In this document: piece after piece, positions 9,421 through 23,218 of the stretch | How the letters are laid out: the number at the start of each line of letters is the position of its first letter | How positions within the stretch are numbered: the stretch's first letter is position 1 | Origin: Chondrosia reniformis | Lineage: Eukaryota; Porifera; Demospongiae; Chondrillida; Chondrillidae | Assembly: GCA_947172415.1 (NCBI GenBank) | Contig: OX359191.1 | Span: 4,278,001 to 4,342,000 of the forward strand | Length of the DNA stretch: 64,000 nucleotides | Reading direction: 5' to 3' | The notes under the pieces: model-generated | The model's input: only the letters and a program-made list of their open reading frames with translations | Database searches by the model: none | Told to the model about the DNA's origin: nothing | Made by a program: the position numbers and the translations under genes

Positions 9421-11727
9421 AACAAATAAGCAAAATGATGAAGAAACTAATCTGTGAAAATTAAAATACAATATTAACATAAAGTTAACGTTTACATGCA
9501 ATCAATGAATAAATTTGTACACATAAATAACTAATAATTATTACATAGAAAAATACATATACGTACGTACTATAACACAACTAAAGAATCCAAAGCACTG
9601 AAATGTTTCAGTTAAAGGGACAAAAACAGCTCAAGTCATATTTTTAAAAATTACATGCCTAAACGTCTAAGGACCAACCTTGCCCTCAGAAGTGGCAAGG
9701 GGGATGTCGCTGGCGAAACCACATGGTCTTTTAGATCTGGAGCCTCTGATGGCCATGATTGCTGATCTGATCAATGCGAATGAGGTCCTACATCGAAGCC
9801 ACCCCATCACTTGGGAGTAGTGCAGTTTTCTTTTCTCTGCAATGGCATCGGCCACCCTTTTAAAAAAGACAGTGCACTCTCTTGCCATACCCCCTGTAGT
9901 TGACAAGACTAGGGGGTGAACACTCCTCGTTCAACTTCTCTCACTCTTTCGCCATACTCTCTCTTCTTGATTCCTACATGCATCTTGTACAGAGCTGCCA
10001 GGTCTCTGTTGCGGTAGGTGGGGGCATTTGGGTGGAAAACTCTGCTCCAGAAACCGTTTGCTCTGATGTCCAGTCTTGCCTCATCCTCCCTATTGGCGGT
10101 ACGTGGTCGGATGTGCTCACCATCTAGGGCCTGCAGCCCGGGCTCCACAGAAACGTTGTGGCATACTTCCCTCAGCAGTTCTGCCGCTAAGTCACGGATC
10201 TCATTGTGCCGTAGGGTAGGTAGACCACCCTTGTGGCAAGACATTGCGTGATCAACTGAGAATGGAGTACCACAGCACATGTTGAACTCACATTCTGTAT
10301 GGTCCAGCCGTAGCGCAAGCTGATGGCATCCCTAAAGGCACCCTTGCTGAGGCAGAAACCATGCTCTTCAACAGGGAGAGTGGAAATCCAAGATGATGCA
10401 CCTGTCTCGCTAGCACATTCGAGCAATCTACATGCTGCTGGTTGCAGCTGGTGGTAGACTCTCTTTGCCTCGTCTGTTAGCCTTTCACTCCTTGCTTTTC
10501 TCACTGCAGCCTTGGCCAGGTTGTTTGCTGTAGGGTCCGCTGTGAAGGTGCTTTCCTGTGCAATGATGGAATTAACCAGGGGGGCTGTTACCTGTTTGGA
10601 TACTTCATACTCATGGTTGCACACTGCGACTGGGTTCACAAGACCCATTCCGCCCAGTCTTGCTGGGAGGGCCAGAGTGCTCTTTCCACTTCTGAGCAAG
10701 GCGATCGTCCAGTCAGTGCAGGGATGAACTTTTGGTGGATGACATTCTCCAGAGGCTGAAGGCAGGGACCACACTGTGGAATGGTTCTAAGGAGGTAGGT
10801 CCATTTGCTCCTACTTCCATGCACAAAGGCTGCATGCACAGCTTGGGGCTGACTGACGGCAATGATGGCTAAGTTCTCCACTTCCTCCGTCCATTCGACA
10901 ACTTTCCCCCGTACACACTCCTCTGTAAAAGCACTTGAACCTATAGCTGCACCTAAGTGTCTCTTGCCATGGGTGGTGATTTTGATGCCAGTGTCCGAAA
11001 ATAGTAACTTGGCTGTCTATTCGTGCTCGTCCTTCGCAACAAGTAAGGTTTTGGTTGCATCTGGAGAGTAGTCAAAGTGGGGCCCGAAAGTTGACAGTGC
11101 ATCCCACCACTGTTTTAGCTGTTCACGGGATGCTGCTGCCGTGGCATCATCCGCAAACCAAACCTGATAGACCGTTTGACACACCTCCATTAGCTTCATT
11201 ATGAGGGGAAAAATGGCAAGCGCAAACATTGCCATGCCTAGTGGGTCACCCTGTGTTGTTACTTCTTTCGAAAGAATTTCCCCTCCACCAGACACAAGCA
11301 TCCGTATGGATGATTGGTAGCAGTTTGTCAACACAGTTTCGAGAGCAGGACAGACATACCTCAAGTTCTGGAGGGCCACCTTTCGGTTCAAGGTATTAAA
11401 AGCATTTGTGGCATCCACTAGCAAAGCACCCTCAACTTCGGATTCGTCAAAAACCTCCCTCGTGGCATGAACATCCGAATCGCAGCCACTTCCAATACCT
11501 GAACATGCCTGGAGTGGGCCAGCTGCCAACATGATGTCTTTCCTCACTACTCTTATTGCGGCTTTGCAGACAATACGTCGGCCACCTCCCCAACCCCAAT
11601 GGGGCGAACACCTGGGTTCTTGTTCAGTGGGACAAGACGACATGCAAGCAATGCACTTAGACCTGACGGAGATACAGATTGGGTGCAAATACGCTTGGCC
11701 ACTCCAGCAATGGCATCACATAGACTA
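9421..11727 (-). mobile_element. 5'-truncated RLE-type RT retrotransposon, second family, copy 1
   Basis: Non-satellite insertion on the - strand. Its 3' flank (9421-9666) is AT-rich noncoding DNA. The coding part is homologous to the + strand element at 36901-39890. At 11728 the homology begins within the RT finger region, where the - strand reads DAIAGVAKRI and then LACRLVPLNKNPGVRPIGVG, which corresponds to about residue 270 of the longer copy. The 5' third is therefore missing, as expected from aborted target-primed reverse transcription. The product is cut into at least five frames (11688-11017, 10881-10636, 10774-10187, 10280-9909, 9906-9667). Confidence 0.8.
9667..11688 (-). pseudogene. 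broken RT / zinc motif / nuclease ORF, second RLE-type family
   Basis: Reading down the - strand: RT motif A LLVDATNAFNTLNRKV, motif B TTQGDPLGMAMFALAIFPLI and motif C VWFADDATAAAS lie in 11688-11017. The thumb-like AVHAAFVHGSRSKWTYLLRT is in 10881-10636. LALPARLGGMGLVNP through KGAFRDAISLRYGW is in 10774-10187. The Cys/His region FSVDHAMSCHKGGLPTLRHN and the predicted nuclease ARLDIRANGFW are in 10280-9909. The C-terminal helices are in 9906-9667. Each piece aligns in order with the intact-looking copy at 36925-39792. Several frameshifts make it non-functional. Where the + strand copy reads TGA this copy still has CGC (LRYGW), which identifies that TGA as a recent lesion. Confidence 0.8.
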
Positions 11728-14700
11728 TATTTTAGTTATATATACTAGTTGTATGTACCTGTTGTAGGTACAAGTTTTATGTATTAGTTTTATGTACTAG
11801 TTTTGTGAAGTAGTTGCAAGTACTATATGTATGTACTAGTTGTAGGTACTAGTTGTATGTACTATATGTATGTACTAGATGTATGTACTATTTCTATGTT
11901 CTAGTTATATGTATATGTTCTACTTATCTGTGTATGTCCTAGTGATATGTGATACTTGTAAGTACTTGTTGTATGTTCTAGTTGCATGAAATAGTAGTAT
12001 GCACTGGTTGTAGTACAAGTTGATTGTACTAGTTGTATGTACTATATGTATGTACTAGCTGTATATACTAGTTGAATGTACTAATTCTATGTTTTAGAAA
12101 TATGTGTATGTTCTAGTATTATGTATATGTTCTAATGAAATGTCCTACTTATATGTACTAGTTGTATGTAATAGTTGTACCTAAAAGCCGTATATACTGG
12201 TTGTGTGAACCATTAGTAAGGATTAGTTGCATGTACTAGTTAAATGTACCAGTTTTATGTCCCATTTGTATGTACTAGTTAAATCGACTACTTGTATGGA
12301 CTAGGTTAATGTACTGGTTTTGTGAACTAGTTGTATGTACTAGTAGTAAGTACTAGTTGTATGCACTAGTTATTTATTAGGTGTATGTACAGGTTGTATG
12401 AACTAGTTGTATGGACTAGTTGTATGTTTTAGTTATATGTACTATTTGTACGTACTAATTACATGTATATGTTCTAATTATATGGACAAGTAGTATGTAC
12501 AAGTTGTATTTTACTAGTAGTAGGTACTAGCCGTAGGTGTATACAAGTTGTAAGAACTTGTTCTACTTACTAGTTACAAATGACAGTTGTATGTACTAGT
12601 TAATTGTATGAACTAGTTGTATGTACTTGTTTTATGTAGTGGTTGTATGTACTTGTTGCATGCACTCATGTATGTACTAGTTGCATGTACTAATTGTATG
12701 ACCTAATAGTATGTCCTATTTCTATGTACTAGTTGTATGTTCTAGTTGTATAAACGACTTATTAGTATTAGTTGTATGTTCTAGTTATATGTAATTATTT
12801 TACGTACAAGTTGTATATACAAGGTATATGTCCTATTTGTATGTATTCGTTGTAGGTACTAGTTTCATGTACTATTTGTACATACTAGTTTTGTGTCCTA
12901 GTTGCATATACCATTTATATGTTCTAGTTACCTGTGTGTGTTTTAGTTGTATGTACTAGTTGTATGTACTAGTTGTGTGAACTAGTTGTGTTTACTAGTT
13001 GTATGAACTAGTTGTATGAACTAGCTGTATGTACTAGTTGTATGACCTAGCTGTATGTACTAGTTATATGTACTATTTGTATGTACTAATTATATGTACA
13101 AGTTATGTACTAGTTCTTTGTACTAATTGTATTAAAGAGTTGATAGTATTAGTTGTATATACTAGCTGTATGAACTACTTTTATGAACTATTTCTTTGTA
13201 CTAGTTTTATATACTAGTCGTATGTCCTATTTTATGTACTAGTACTGGTATTATCCACTAGTTATAAGCACAAGTTGTATGTTCTAGTGGTATGTCCTGG
13301 ATACAAGTTGTATCTGCTAGTTACTAATTGTATGTACTGTTTGCATGACACTAGTTATATGTACTATTAGTTTGTACTAGTTGTATAGCCTTGTTGTATG
13401 TACTAGTTGTATGTATATATTTTTTTGAACTAGATGAAGGTACTACTTGTATATAGTAGCTGTATGTACTACTTCTTTGTGCTAGTTGTATGTAGTAGTT
13501 TAATGTACTAATTGTAGGCACCAAGTTGTATGCACTGTTTGTATGTACTAGTTGCATGTACTAGTTGAATGAATTAGTTGCATGTATTATTTGTGTGTAG
13601 TACTTGTATGCACTAATTGCCTTTACTAGTTGTTTGTACTAGTTGAATGTACTAGTTGTAAGTACTAGCTGTATGAACTAGTTGTATGTGTTAGTTTTAT
13701 ACATTAGTTGTATGTACTAATTTAATGGACTCTTTCTATGTTCTATACGTATGTTTTAGTTATATGTATATATCTTAGTTATATGTACTACTAGGATGTC
13801 CTAGTTATATGTACTACTTTTATGGACTAGTTATATGTACTAATTGTATGTACTAGTTGCATGTACAAGTTTAATGTACTAGTTGTATGAACTAGAAGTA
13901 TGTACTAGCTGTATGAACTAGTAGTATGTACTAGTTGTATGTAATAGTTGTATTTACTAGTTCTACGTACTAGTTGTAGGTACTAGTTGTATGTACCAGT
14001 TGTATGTACTAGTAACTAGTTGTATGTACTAGTAACTAGTTGTATGTACTAGTTATATGTTCTAGTTTTATGTACTAGTTGTATGTACTACTTGTATGTA
14101 CTATTTGTATGTACTAGTAACTGTCTGTATGTACTAATTGTATGTACTAGTTTTATGAACTAGTTATATCTAGTAGTTGTAGTTACTAGTTGTATGTACT
14201 AGTTATATGTGCTAATTTTCGGTTCTAGTTACTAGATTTATGTAATAGTTATATATACTAGTTGTTTGTACTAGTTGTATGTATTAATTGTATATACCAG
14301 TTTTATAAACTAGATACCAGTTGAATATACAAGTTCTATGTTATATGCAGTAGTTGGATGTAGTAATTGTGTGTAATTGTTGTATGTACTAGTTAAATTT
14401 ACTAGTTGTAGATACTAGTTGAACGTACGAGTTGTATGTATTAGTTGTATGCACTAGTAACTAGTTGTTTGCATACGTATTAATTGTATTTACTAGCTGT
14501 ATAAACTAGTTGTATGTAACAGTTGTATGTACTAGTTGTATGGACTAGTTACTAGGTGTATGTACTAGTTGGAAGTACTTTTTTATAGTTTTATGAAGTC
14601 TAGTTGTATGTACTAGTTGTATGTACTGATTATATGTGTATGTTTTGGTTATATACCAGTTGTATGTACTAGTTAAATGTACTAGTTGTGGGACTAGTTG

Positions 14701-16866
14701 TATGTACTAGTTGTATGTACTAGTTGTATATTCAAGTCGTATGTACTAGTTGTATGTACTAATTGTATCTACTAGTTGAATGTACTAGTTGTATGAACTT
14801 GTTGGAAGTCCTCGTTATTAGGTGTATGTTCTAATTGTCTTAACTAGAACTAGGTATATTTACTAATTGGAGGTTCTAGTGGTATGTCCTCAATTGTAAG
14901 TAGTAGTTGCATGTTCTAATTGTATGTACTAGTTTTATGTACTAGTTGTATATACTAGGTGTATGTACTAGTTACCTGTACTAGTAGTAAATGTATATAC
15001 TATTTTATGTATTGGTTGTATGTTCTATTTGATGTACTAGTTCTATGTAGTTATATGTGCTAGTTGTAATTAGTAGTTGTATATACTAGTTGTATAAACT
15101 AATTTTATGTACTAGTTGTATGAACTTGTTGGAAGTCCTCGTTATTAGGTGTATGTTCTAATTGTCTTAACTAGAACTAGGTATATTTACTAATTGGAGG
15201 TTCTAGTGGTATGTCCTCAATTGTAAGTAGTAGTTGCATGTTCTAATTGTATGTACTAGTTTTATGTACTAGTTGTATATACTAGGTGTATGTACTAGTT
15301 ACCTGTACTAGTAGTAAATGTATATACTATTTTATGTATTGGTTGTATGTTCTATTTGATGTACTAGTTCTATGTAGTTATATGTGCTAGTTGTAATTAG
15401 TAGTTGTATATACTAGTTGTATAAACTAATTTTATGTACTAGTTGTATGTACTAGTAACTAGTAATATGTACTAGTTATATATATTAGTTCTTTGTACTC
15501 GTTTTGTATACCAGTAACAATCTGTATTTTCTACTTGTATGTTCTAGATTAATGTACTAGTTGTATGTACTACTTGCGTTCTAGTAATGTGTACAAGTTG
15601 TGTGTAATTGGTGTATGTACTAGTTAAATTTACTAGTTGTAGTTACTAGTTGGATGCACTAGTAGTATGTATTAGTTGTATGTACTAGTAACACTCTGCA
15701 TTTACTAGTTATATGTACTAGGTGTGTGCACTAGTGCTAAGTACTAATTCTGTGTAATTGTTGTATGTATTAGTTATAATAAATAGTTGTAGTTACTAGT
15801 TGTGTGTACTAGTTGTATGTACTAGTAGTAGGTACTAGTTGTAAGTACTACTAACAATTTGTATTTACTTATTTTATGTACTAGTTGTATGGACTAGCTG
15901 TGTGTAAATGTTGTATGTACTAGTTGTACGTACTAGTTGTATGTACTAGTAACTGGTTGTATGTACTAGTTTAATGGTCCAGTTGTATGTACTAGTTGTG
16001 TGTACTAGTTATATGTTCTAGATACTAGTTGTATGTACTAGGTATAATTACTAGTTGTAGTCATTAGATGTATGTACTAATTGTATGTACCAGTTGTATG
16101 TACTAGTAACTAGTTGTATGTATGGACTAGTTGTATGGTCCAGTTGTTTGTACTAGTTGTATGAACTAGTTGTATGTAGTTAATTATACTAGTTGTATGG
16201 ACTTGTTGCATTTACTAGTAGTAGTTACTAGTTTTATTTACTAGTTGTATGTACTTACTGTATGTAATATATAGTAAATAGTTCTTTGTATTGGGACTAG
16301 TTGTATGTACTAGTTGTATGTCCTAATTGTATGTACTAGTTGTATGTACTAGTTGTGTTCACTAGTTGTATGTACTAGTTTCTTGTTGTGTGTACTCGCT
16401 CTATGTAGTTATTATATGTACTAGTTTTATGTACTAGATACTATTTGTATATACTACTTGTATGTACTAGTTTTATGAAGTAGTTGTATTTATTAGTTGT
16501 ATGTCCTAGTAACTATCTCTATGTCCTAATTTTATGGAGTTATATGGACTCGTTGTATTTACTAGTTGTGTGCAATTGTTTTATGTACTAGGTATATTTA
16601 CTAGTTGTAGTTAACAGTTGTATGTACAAATTTAATATACTAGTTGTGTGTACTAGTTGTATGTACTAGTTACTGATTGTATGTACTAGCTGAATGTAGT
16701 CTAGTTGTATGTACTAGAAATATCAACTAGTTATATGTGTATGCACTGGTCATATGTGCAAGTTGTTAGTACTAGTTATATTTACTAGTCGTAGTACTAG
16801 TTGTATGAACTGGTTTTATGTACTAGTTGTATATACTAGTTGTATTTACTAGTTACTAGTTCTATG
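11728..16866. repeat. 13-bp satellite, segment 3
   Basis: Longest uninterrupted satellite tract in the window. It includes an apparently exact 328-bp tandem duplication (14793-15120 and 15121-15448). The last 480 bp (about 16390-16866) reappear at 19452-19926 on the other side of the Penelope element. About 15815-16866, minus an internal 160 bp, reappears at 55838-56731. No gene. The open frame on the - strand at 13351-13557 is only chance reading of repeat units. Confidence 0.95.
14793..15448. repeat. 328-bp perfect tandem duplication within satellite
   Basis: Unit 14793-15120 is followed immediately by 15121-15448. I saw no differences by eye. The unit is made of about 25 diverged 13-mers, so identity between the two copies, far above that between neighbouring 13-mers, marks a very recent unequal exchange or replication slippage. 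Confidence 0.9.
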
Positions 16867-19230
16867 AAAAATCTAAGATACCATTTTCCTACATGCTATA
16901 TGCCTATTCTTTAAAAAGAGCCTATAGGGGAACTAAACCTAAAGAGAGCTTTAGATGAAGATACAGGAGTCTTTTCTTCCTTCTTTTCCCTTCTTTCATC
17001 TTCTTCTCCACTGGGTCAGACAGCCATTTCTGGGAATTCCACCCTTCATCAGTGATCCTGGGAGTCTTTGTCTTTTTTTATCTTGATCTTCTGTGAATCC
17101 TTGGCTCTCTATGCTAAATCTAGGGGCCTTATATACACTATTTTGGCGCCAAAAGTTAAATAAGGTGTTAACTAAGACACATGATGAAATTTAATTTTAT
17201 GAAAGGAATGTAGTTCCAATTAACTTTTATGAATTAATTATAAATCTATTAGTTATCTTGCTTGTACAGGTAAAACAGACTCAGCATAACTATAGACACA
17301 AGTAGGACATATTACGTAAGTCTACCCTTAGATCTTCTAGTAGTAACATTTCTTTGGAAGTCGGGTAACACAGGACAGTCCTTAAGCATACTAGCTACTT
17401 TTTGCTTATACTTGATTCTAACTAGAGGCTGCCGGGATAGGAAAGTTTTAAAGGTTGATTTTAGCTTAAAGTAACCCTGCTTAATAAGCCTACTGCATAA
17501 CTGCAAACTTTTAGCCTGAAAACTGGAGAAGTCACTACATATTCTGGAATACCTAATTAGTTGTGAAATAAAGACACCATAGGCTGGGGTATTAGGAATA
17601 TTACTATCTAAATGGGGGAAATTTACTATATCAAAGTTAAAGTCCTCTCGCTTATCATATACTTTAGTGATAAATTGATTGTTAGTAATGGTTATATCTA
17701 AGTCTACACAAGGGGGATTTTTAGGGCTGGTATTTGTCCTTTTAAGAATAAGTTCTTTGGGGGAAATATCACTAATTGACAGTTCAAAATCTTGTTGTTA
17801 ATACATAAAAGGTCATCAATATACCTATAAGTATTGGAAAATTTAATAGCTAAGGTGATGTTATCCTTAAGTAGTCCTTTCATAAACTCATACTCATAGG
17901 CAAACAGAAAAAGATTAGCAACTACAGGGGCACAGTCAGTACCCATAGGGACACCTACACATTGCTTAACTACAGAACCGTCTACACATACATAAATGTT
18001 GTCAATAAGGTTGTTATAGAGCTCTACTAAATGAACAGCTGTGACTGCTTTATTGGAGACATTGTTAGACCAAAAGGCTTTATCCTGACAGACTTCTATA
18101 TATTGGGACTTCCTACAGGTATAGGCACTATGAATAAGGTTAGTAATCTTATCTTTAAGTAGGTTATGGGGGATCGCTGTATATAATGTAGAAAAATCAA
18201 AACTAGCTAGCTGGGCTTTTCTAGTGGGTATAGACCTAAGACTATCTAAGACTTCTAGTGAGTTTTCTACTATCCAAAAGGCATTAACACCAGTATTCCT
18301 ATATATACCTAGGCAGTATTCTCTAAAATGTTTGAGAATTAGTCTGAGTGCTGAATTTAGAAATCTAGAAAGGGGTTTGGTAGTACATTTGTGAGAGGCA
18401 GCTATGAATCTGTAGCTGTAAGGGTTCTTATGTAACTTAGGCATCCAGTTAAAAGAGGGAAGGTTACACCAGTCTGTTTTAGGTTCTAAGTTCTCTAGTT
18501 TTAAGAAATCTATGTGTTTCCTAATTAACTGTTGGGATTCTACTGTACATTTAGCATAAGTGGAGGTACTGCCTAGTTCTTCATTAATAATTTGTCTATA
18601 GTAGGACTTACATATAAAGATTATATTATTAGAGGCCTTATCGGCAGGGGCTATAACATACTTATCATGCAGGTCTGCTAAGAATTTCTTAATTTTAGGA
18701 CAAGTAAGGGTCTTCTTGGCTACTGAGGATTTGGTATACGATTTAGACAGCTTAGAGATCCTATCATTAATTTTCTTAAGTACAGTATTTTCCCACTCAC
18801 TAAATACAGAAGTAGATACATTTTCTCTACGGGCCCAGGTAATGTTATATTTTCTAAGATCTTCCTTACACATTTTTAAAGCAGTTACCCAATTAAAGTT
18901 ATTAGGTTCTCTAAATTTTGGTCCTTTCTTAAGGAGTTTTCTAAGTTTTGGGTTACTAACAATACGTAGGTCACCTGTTAAAACATGGCCTAGGGGCTTG
19001 TAAATGAAGGGGGACTGGTGACACTCACATGGTTCTGATTTTCTAAAGATATCTGACTTAGAGGCTTGTGAAAAGTTAAAGATTTGAGCTCCTATTGGTT
19101 GGGTATACTTATATACCACACATGGGGGCTCTTCGTTCTGTATAAAGGGTGGGACAGTTTCTAACACTAACTTTTGGTTTAAGATACCTCAGAGGCCTAA
19201 TTTTTCTACACCTTTATTATGAAACACTAT
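16867..19230 (-). mobile_element. Penelope-like retroelement, copy A (5'-truncated)
   Basis: Runs on the - strand from about 19230 to a 3' end at about 16867, the terminus (GAAAAATCTAAGATACC on +) shared by all three copies. It encodes the RT described below and has a noncoding 3' region of about 450 bp with no GIY-YIG endonuclease visible. The 5' side starts inside the coding region: the - strand reads NKGVEKLGL, a TGA (19191-19189), then GILNQKL before the first long frame. The flanking satellite exists unfilled as a paralogue at 19452-20120. Confidence 0.85.
17312..19191 (-). pseudogene. Penelope-like reverse transcriptase, frameshifted
   Basis: The long frame 19167-17704 (487 codons, GTG at its start, not a true initiator) holds the Penelope-type RT core. 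Recognisable parts are VIAPADKASNNIIFICK near residue 170; LPSFNWMPKLHKNPYSYRF (residues near 238); motif A DFSTLYTAIPH with Asp at 324; motif B GVPMGTDCAPVVANLF; and motif C YRYIDDLLCIN with Asp pair at 451-452. DFSTLYT and YRYIDD are characteristic of Penelope-like RTs, which are related to telomerase. A single T is missing near 17791 compared with copy C (CTTG versus CTTTG), which moves the C-terminal part into another frame ending at 17312 (IKQGYFKLKSTFKTFLS). A TGA at 19191-19189 lies upstream in frame. Copy A also lacks two codons present in B and C near 17473. Confidence 0.85.
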
Positions 19231-22200
19231 TTTATGTACTAGTTGTATGTTCTAGTTGTATTTACTAGTTACTGGTTCTAAGTACTAATTGTGTGTACTA
19301 GTTATATGTTCTAGTTATATGAGTACGTACTGGTTATATGTACTAGTTGTGTGTAAAATTTGGATGTAGTTGTTGTATGTACACTAGCTGTATGTACAAG
19401 TTGTAATTAGTAGTTACTAGTTGTATGTTCTAGTTACTGGTTGAATGTACTGGCTCTATGTAGTTATTATATGTACTAGTTTTATGTACTAGATACTATT
19501 TGTATGTACTACTTGTATGTACTAGTTTTATGAAGTAGTTGTATTTATTAGTTATATGTCCTAGTAACTATCTCTATGTCCTAATTGTATGGAGTTATAT
19601 GGACTCGTTGTATTTACTAGTTGTGTGCAATTGTTTTATGTACTAGTTATATTTACTAGTTGTAGTTAACAGTTGTATGTACAAATTTAATGTACTAGTT
19701 GTGTGTACTAGTTGTATGTACTAGTTACTGATTGTATGTACTAGCTGAATGTAGTCTAGTTGTATGTACTAGAAATATCTACTAATTATATATGTATGCA
19801 CTGGTCATATGTGCAAGTTGTTAGTACTAGTTATATTTACTAGTCGTAGTACTAGTTGTATGAACTGGTTTTATGTACTAGTTGTATATACTAGTTGTAT
19901 TAACTAGTTACTAGTTCTATGTACTAGTTATATCTTCTAGTTGTATTTACTAGTTACTAGTTCTATGTACTAATTGTGTGTACTAGTTATATGTTCTAGT
20001 TATATGAGTATGTACTGGTTATATGTACTAGTTGTGTGTAAAATTTGGATGTAGTTGTTGTATGTACACTAGCTGTATGTACAAGTTGTAATTAGTAGTT
20101 ACTAGTTGTATGTTCTAGTTGTATGTACTAGCACTAGTTATATTAACTAGTTGTATGTTCCAGTTATATGTACTAATTGTATTGACTAGTTATGTACTAG
20201 TTATAGGTACTAGTTGTTGGTATTTGTTATATGTACTTGTTGTATGTACTAGTAACTAGTTGTATGTATAGGTAGTAGTTGTAGGTACTAATTTTATGTA
20301 CTAGTTCTATATACTAGATGCATGTACTAGTTGTATGTACTAGTTACTAGTTGTATGTACTAGTTTTATGTTGTAGTTGTATGAACTAGTTGTATGTACT
20401 AGTTGTATGTACTAATTCTATTTAATAGATATGTACTAGTTGGAGGTTCTAGTTGCATGTACAAGTTATATATACTAGTTGTATGTACTATATACTAGTT
20501 GTATGTACTTGTTGTACGTACTAGTTTTTTGAAGTAGTTGTATGTATTAGATGTATGTAGTAGTTGCATGTACCAGTTGTATGTACTAGTTGTATGTATT
20601 AGTTATATTTAATAGTTGTATGTACTAGTAACTATCTGTATTTCCTAGTTGTATAGAGTTATATGTATGTGTTGTATGTATTAGTTGTGTTCACTAGTTG
20701 TATGTACTAGTTTCTTGTTGTATCTACAAGCTGGATGTAGTCTACTTGTATTTACTAGTAATATGTACTAGTTATATGTGGATGTACTGGCTTATATGTA
20801 CAAGTGGCATGTACTAGTTATATGTACTAGTTGTATGTACTAGTTTTACATACTAGTTGTATGTACTAATTTTATGTAATAGTTATGTACTAGTTGTAGG
20901 TACTAGTTGTACGTGCTAGTTCAATATACTAGTTGTATATACTAGATACTAGTTGTACGTACTTGTTGTATGTACTAGTTTTATAAAGTAGTTGCATGTA
21001 TTAGTTGTATTTAGTAGTTGTATGTTCTAGTTGTATGTAATGGATACTAGTTGTATGTACTGGTTGTATGTACTACTTTTATCATGTAGTAGTGTACTAG
21101 TTGCATGTTCTAATTGTATGTATTAATTGTATGTACTAATTATGTGCTGGTTGTATGTTCCAGTTGTATGTACTAATTGTATTGACTAGTTATGTACTAG
21201 TTATAGGTACTTGTTGTTTATATTTGTTTTATGTATTAGTAGGATGTTCTAGTTTTAGGTAATGTTTACATGTACAAGTTTAATGTACTATATAGGTGTG
21301 TGTATTAGTTGTATGTACTAGTTGTATGTACTAGTTATATGAACTAGTTATATGTGTATGCACTGGTTATATGTATTACTTGAATGTACTAGTTGTTTTA
21401 ACTAGTAGTATGTACTAGTTTTATGTACTAATTATATGTATTAGTTATATGTGTATGTGCAGGTTATATGTACTAGTTGTATGTACTAGTTATATATACT
21501 AGTTGTACACACTAGTTAGATGGACTGGTTATATATATTAGTTTTATATATTTGTTGTAGTACTGGTTTATTGTACTAGTTGTATGTACTAGTGCTATGT
21601 ACTAGTTGGATGTAGTAGTTGTATGTACTGGTTGTATGTAGTAGTCGTGTGTAATTGTTGTATGTTCTAGTTATATTTACTAGTTTGAGATTACATTTGT
21701 TTGTACTCAATTGTAAGTAGTAGTTGCATGTCCTAATTGTATGAACTAATTGTATGGACTAGTTATGTACTAGTTGTGTGTACTAGTTGTATGTACTAGT
21801 GGTATGTATTTGTTATATGGACTAGTTGTATGTACTAGTTATATGTACTAGTAGTATGTTCTAGTTTTCAGTACTGTTTATATGTACTAGTTATATGTGT
21901 ATGTACTAGTTACATGTAGTAATTGTATGTATTAATTGTATGTACTAGTTATGTGCTATTTGTATGTTCCAGTTGTATGTACTAAATGTATGGACTAGTT
22001 ATAAACTAGTTGTAGGTACTAGTTGTATATACTAATTTTATGTTCTTGTTATATGTACTAGTTGTAAACTAGTATGTTCTAGTTTTATGTACTATTTCTA
22101 TCTATTTGTTATATATGTATGTGCTGGTTATATGTACTAGTTGTATGTTATAATTATATGTACTGGTAATATATACTAGTTCTATGTACTAGTTCTAGTA

Positions 22201-23218
22201 CTGGTTATATGTACTAGTTTTGTGTACTAGTTGAATGTACTTGTTGTATGTAGTAGTTGTATGTACTAGTTGTATATATATACTAGTTGTATGTACTAGT
22301 TGTATGTACTAGTTGTATATACTAGTAAGCAGTTTTATGTACTAGTTGTATATAATAAGTAAAGTTGTATATAATAGTTTTATGTTCCAGTTATATTTTC
22401 TAGTTGGAGGTTAAAGTTGAATGTACTCAATTGTAAGTAGTAGTTGGATGTTCTAATTGTATGTACTAATTTTATGTACAAGTTATGTTCTTGTTATATG
22501 TACTAGTTGTATGTACAAGTAGTATATATGTTCTAGTTTTATGTACTATTTCTATCTATTAGTTATATGTGTATGTGCTGGTTATATGTACTAGTTGTAT
22601 TTAGTAGTTGTATGTTCTAGTTGTATGTACTAGATACTAGTTGTATGTACAGGTTGTATGTACTAGTTTTATGGAGTAGTTGCTTGTAGTAGTTGTATGT
22701 AATAGTTTTATGTACTAGTTGTATGTTTTAGTTGTATTAACTAGTTACTAGTTCTATGTACTAATTGTATGTACTAGTTATATGTTCATGTTATATGAGT
22801 ATGTACTGCTAATATGTACTAGTTGTGTGTAAAATTTGGATGTAGTAGTTGTATGTACACTAGCTGTATGTACAAGTTGTAAGTACTCATTACTAGTTGT
22901 ATGTTCTAGTTGTATGTACTTGGACTAGATATATTAACTAGTTGGAAGTTCTAGTTGTATGTATTCAATTGTAAGTAGTAGTTGCATGTTCTAATTGTAT
23001 GTATTAATTGTATGTACTAGTTATGTGCTAGTTGTATGTTCCAGTTGTATGTACTAATTGTATTGACTAGTTATGTACTAGTTATATGAACTAATTGTAT
23101 GTTCTAGTTATATTTCCTAGTTGTAGTACTAGTTGTATATACTAGTTGTATGTACTAGTTGTATGTACTAGTTGTATGTACTAGTTGTATGTAGTTGGAC
23201 TAGTTATATTTCCTAGTT
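19231..23218. repeat. 13-bp satellite, segment 4
   Basis: Contains a second copy (19452-19926) of the satellite left of Penelope copy A. The stretch after it (19927-20120) also matches the stretch right of the element (19231-19440). The repeat period here is therefore about 700 bp, and one of the two periods carries the element. It also contains the start of the 2,033-bp duplication from about 22321. Confidence 0.95.

Noticed and set aside
13351..13557. 68-codon frame on the - strand in satellite (also 44496-44678 on +)
   Set aside because: Translated satellite units with Tyr/Val/Thr-rich repeats. The 13-bp unit cycles through all frames and brings a stop every 39 bp, so longer frames only mark divergence.
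16867..19230. Flanking 480-bp satellite repeats as LTRs of copy A
   Set aside because: The repeats are ordinary 13-bp satellite and continue as a tandem period beyond the element. The right copy is not adjacent to the element, so they are an array duplication, not LTRs.
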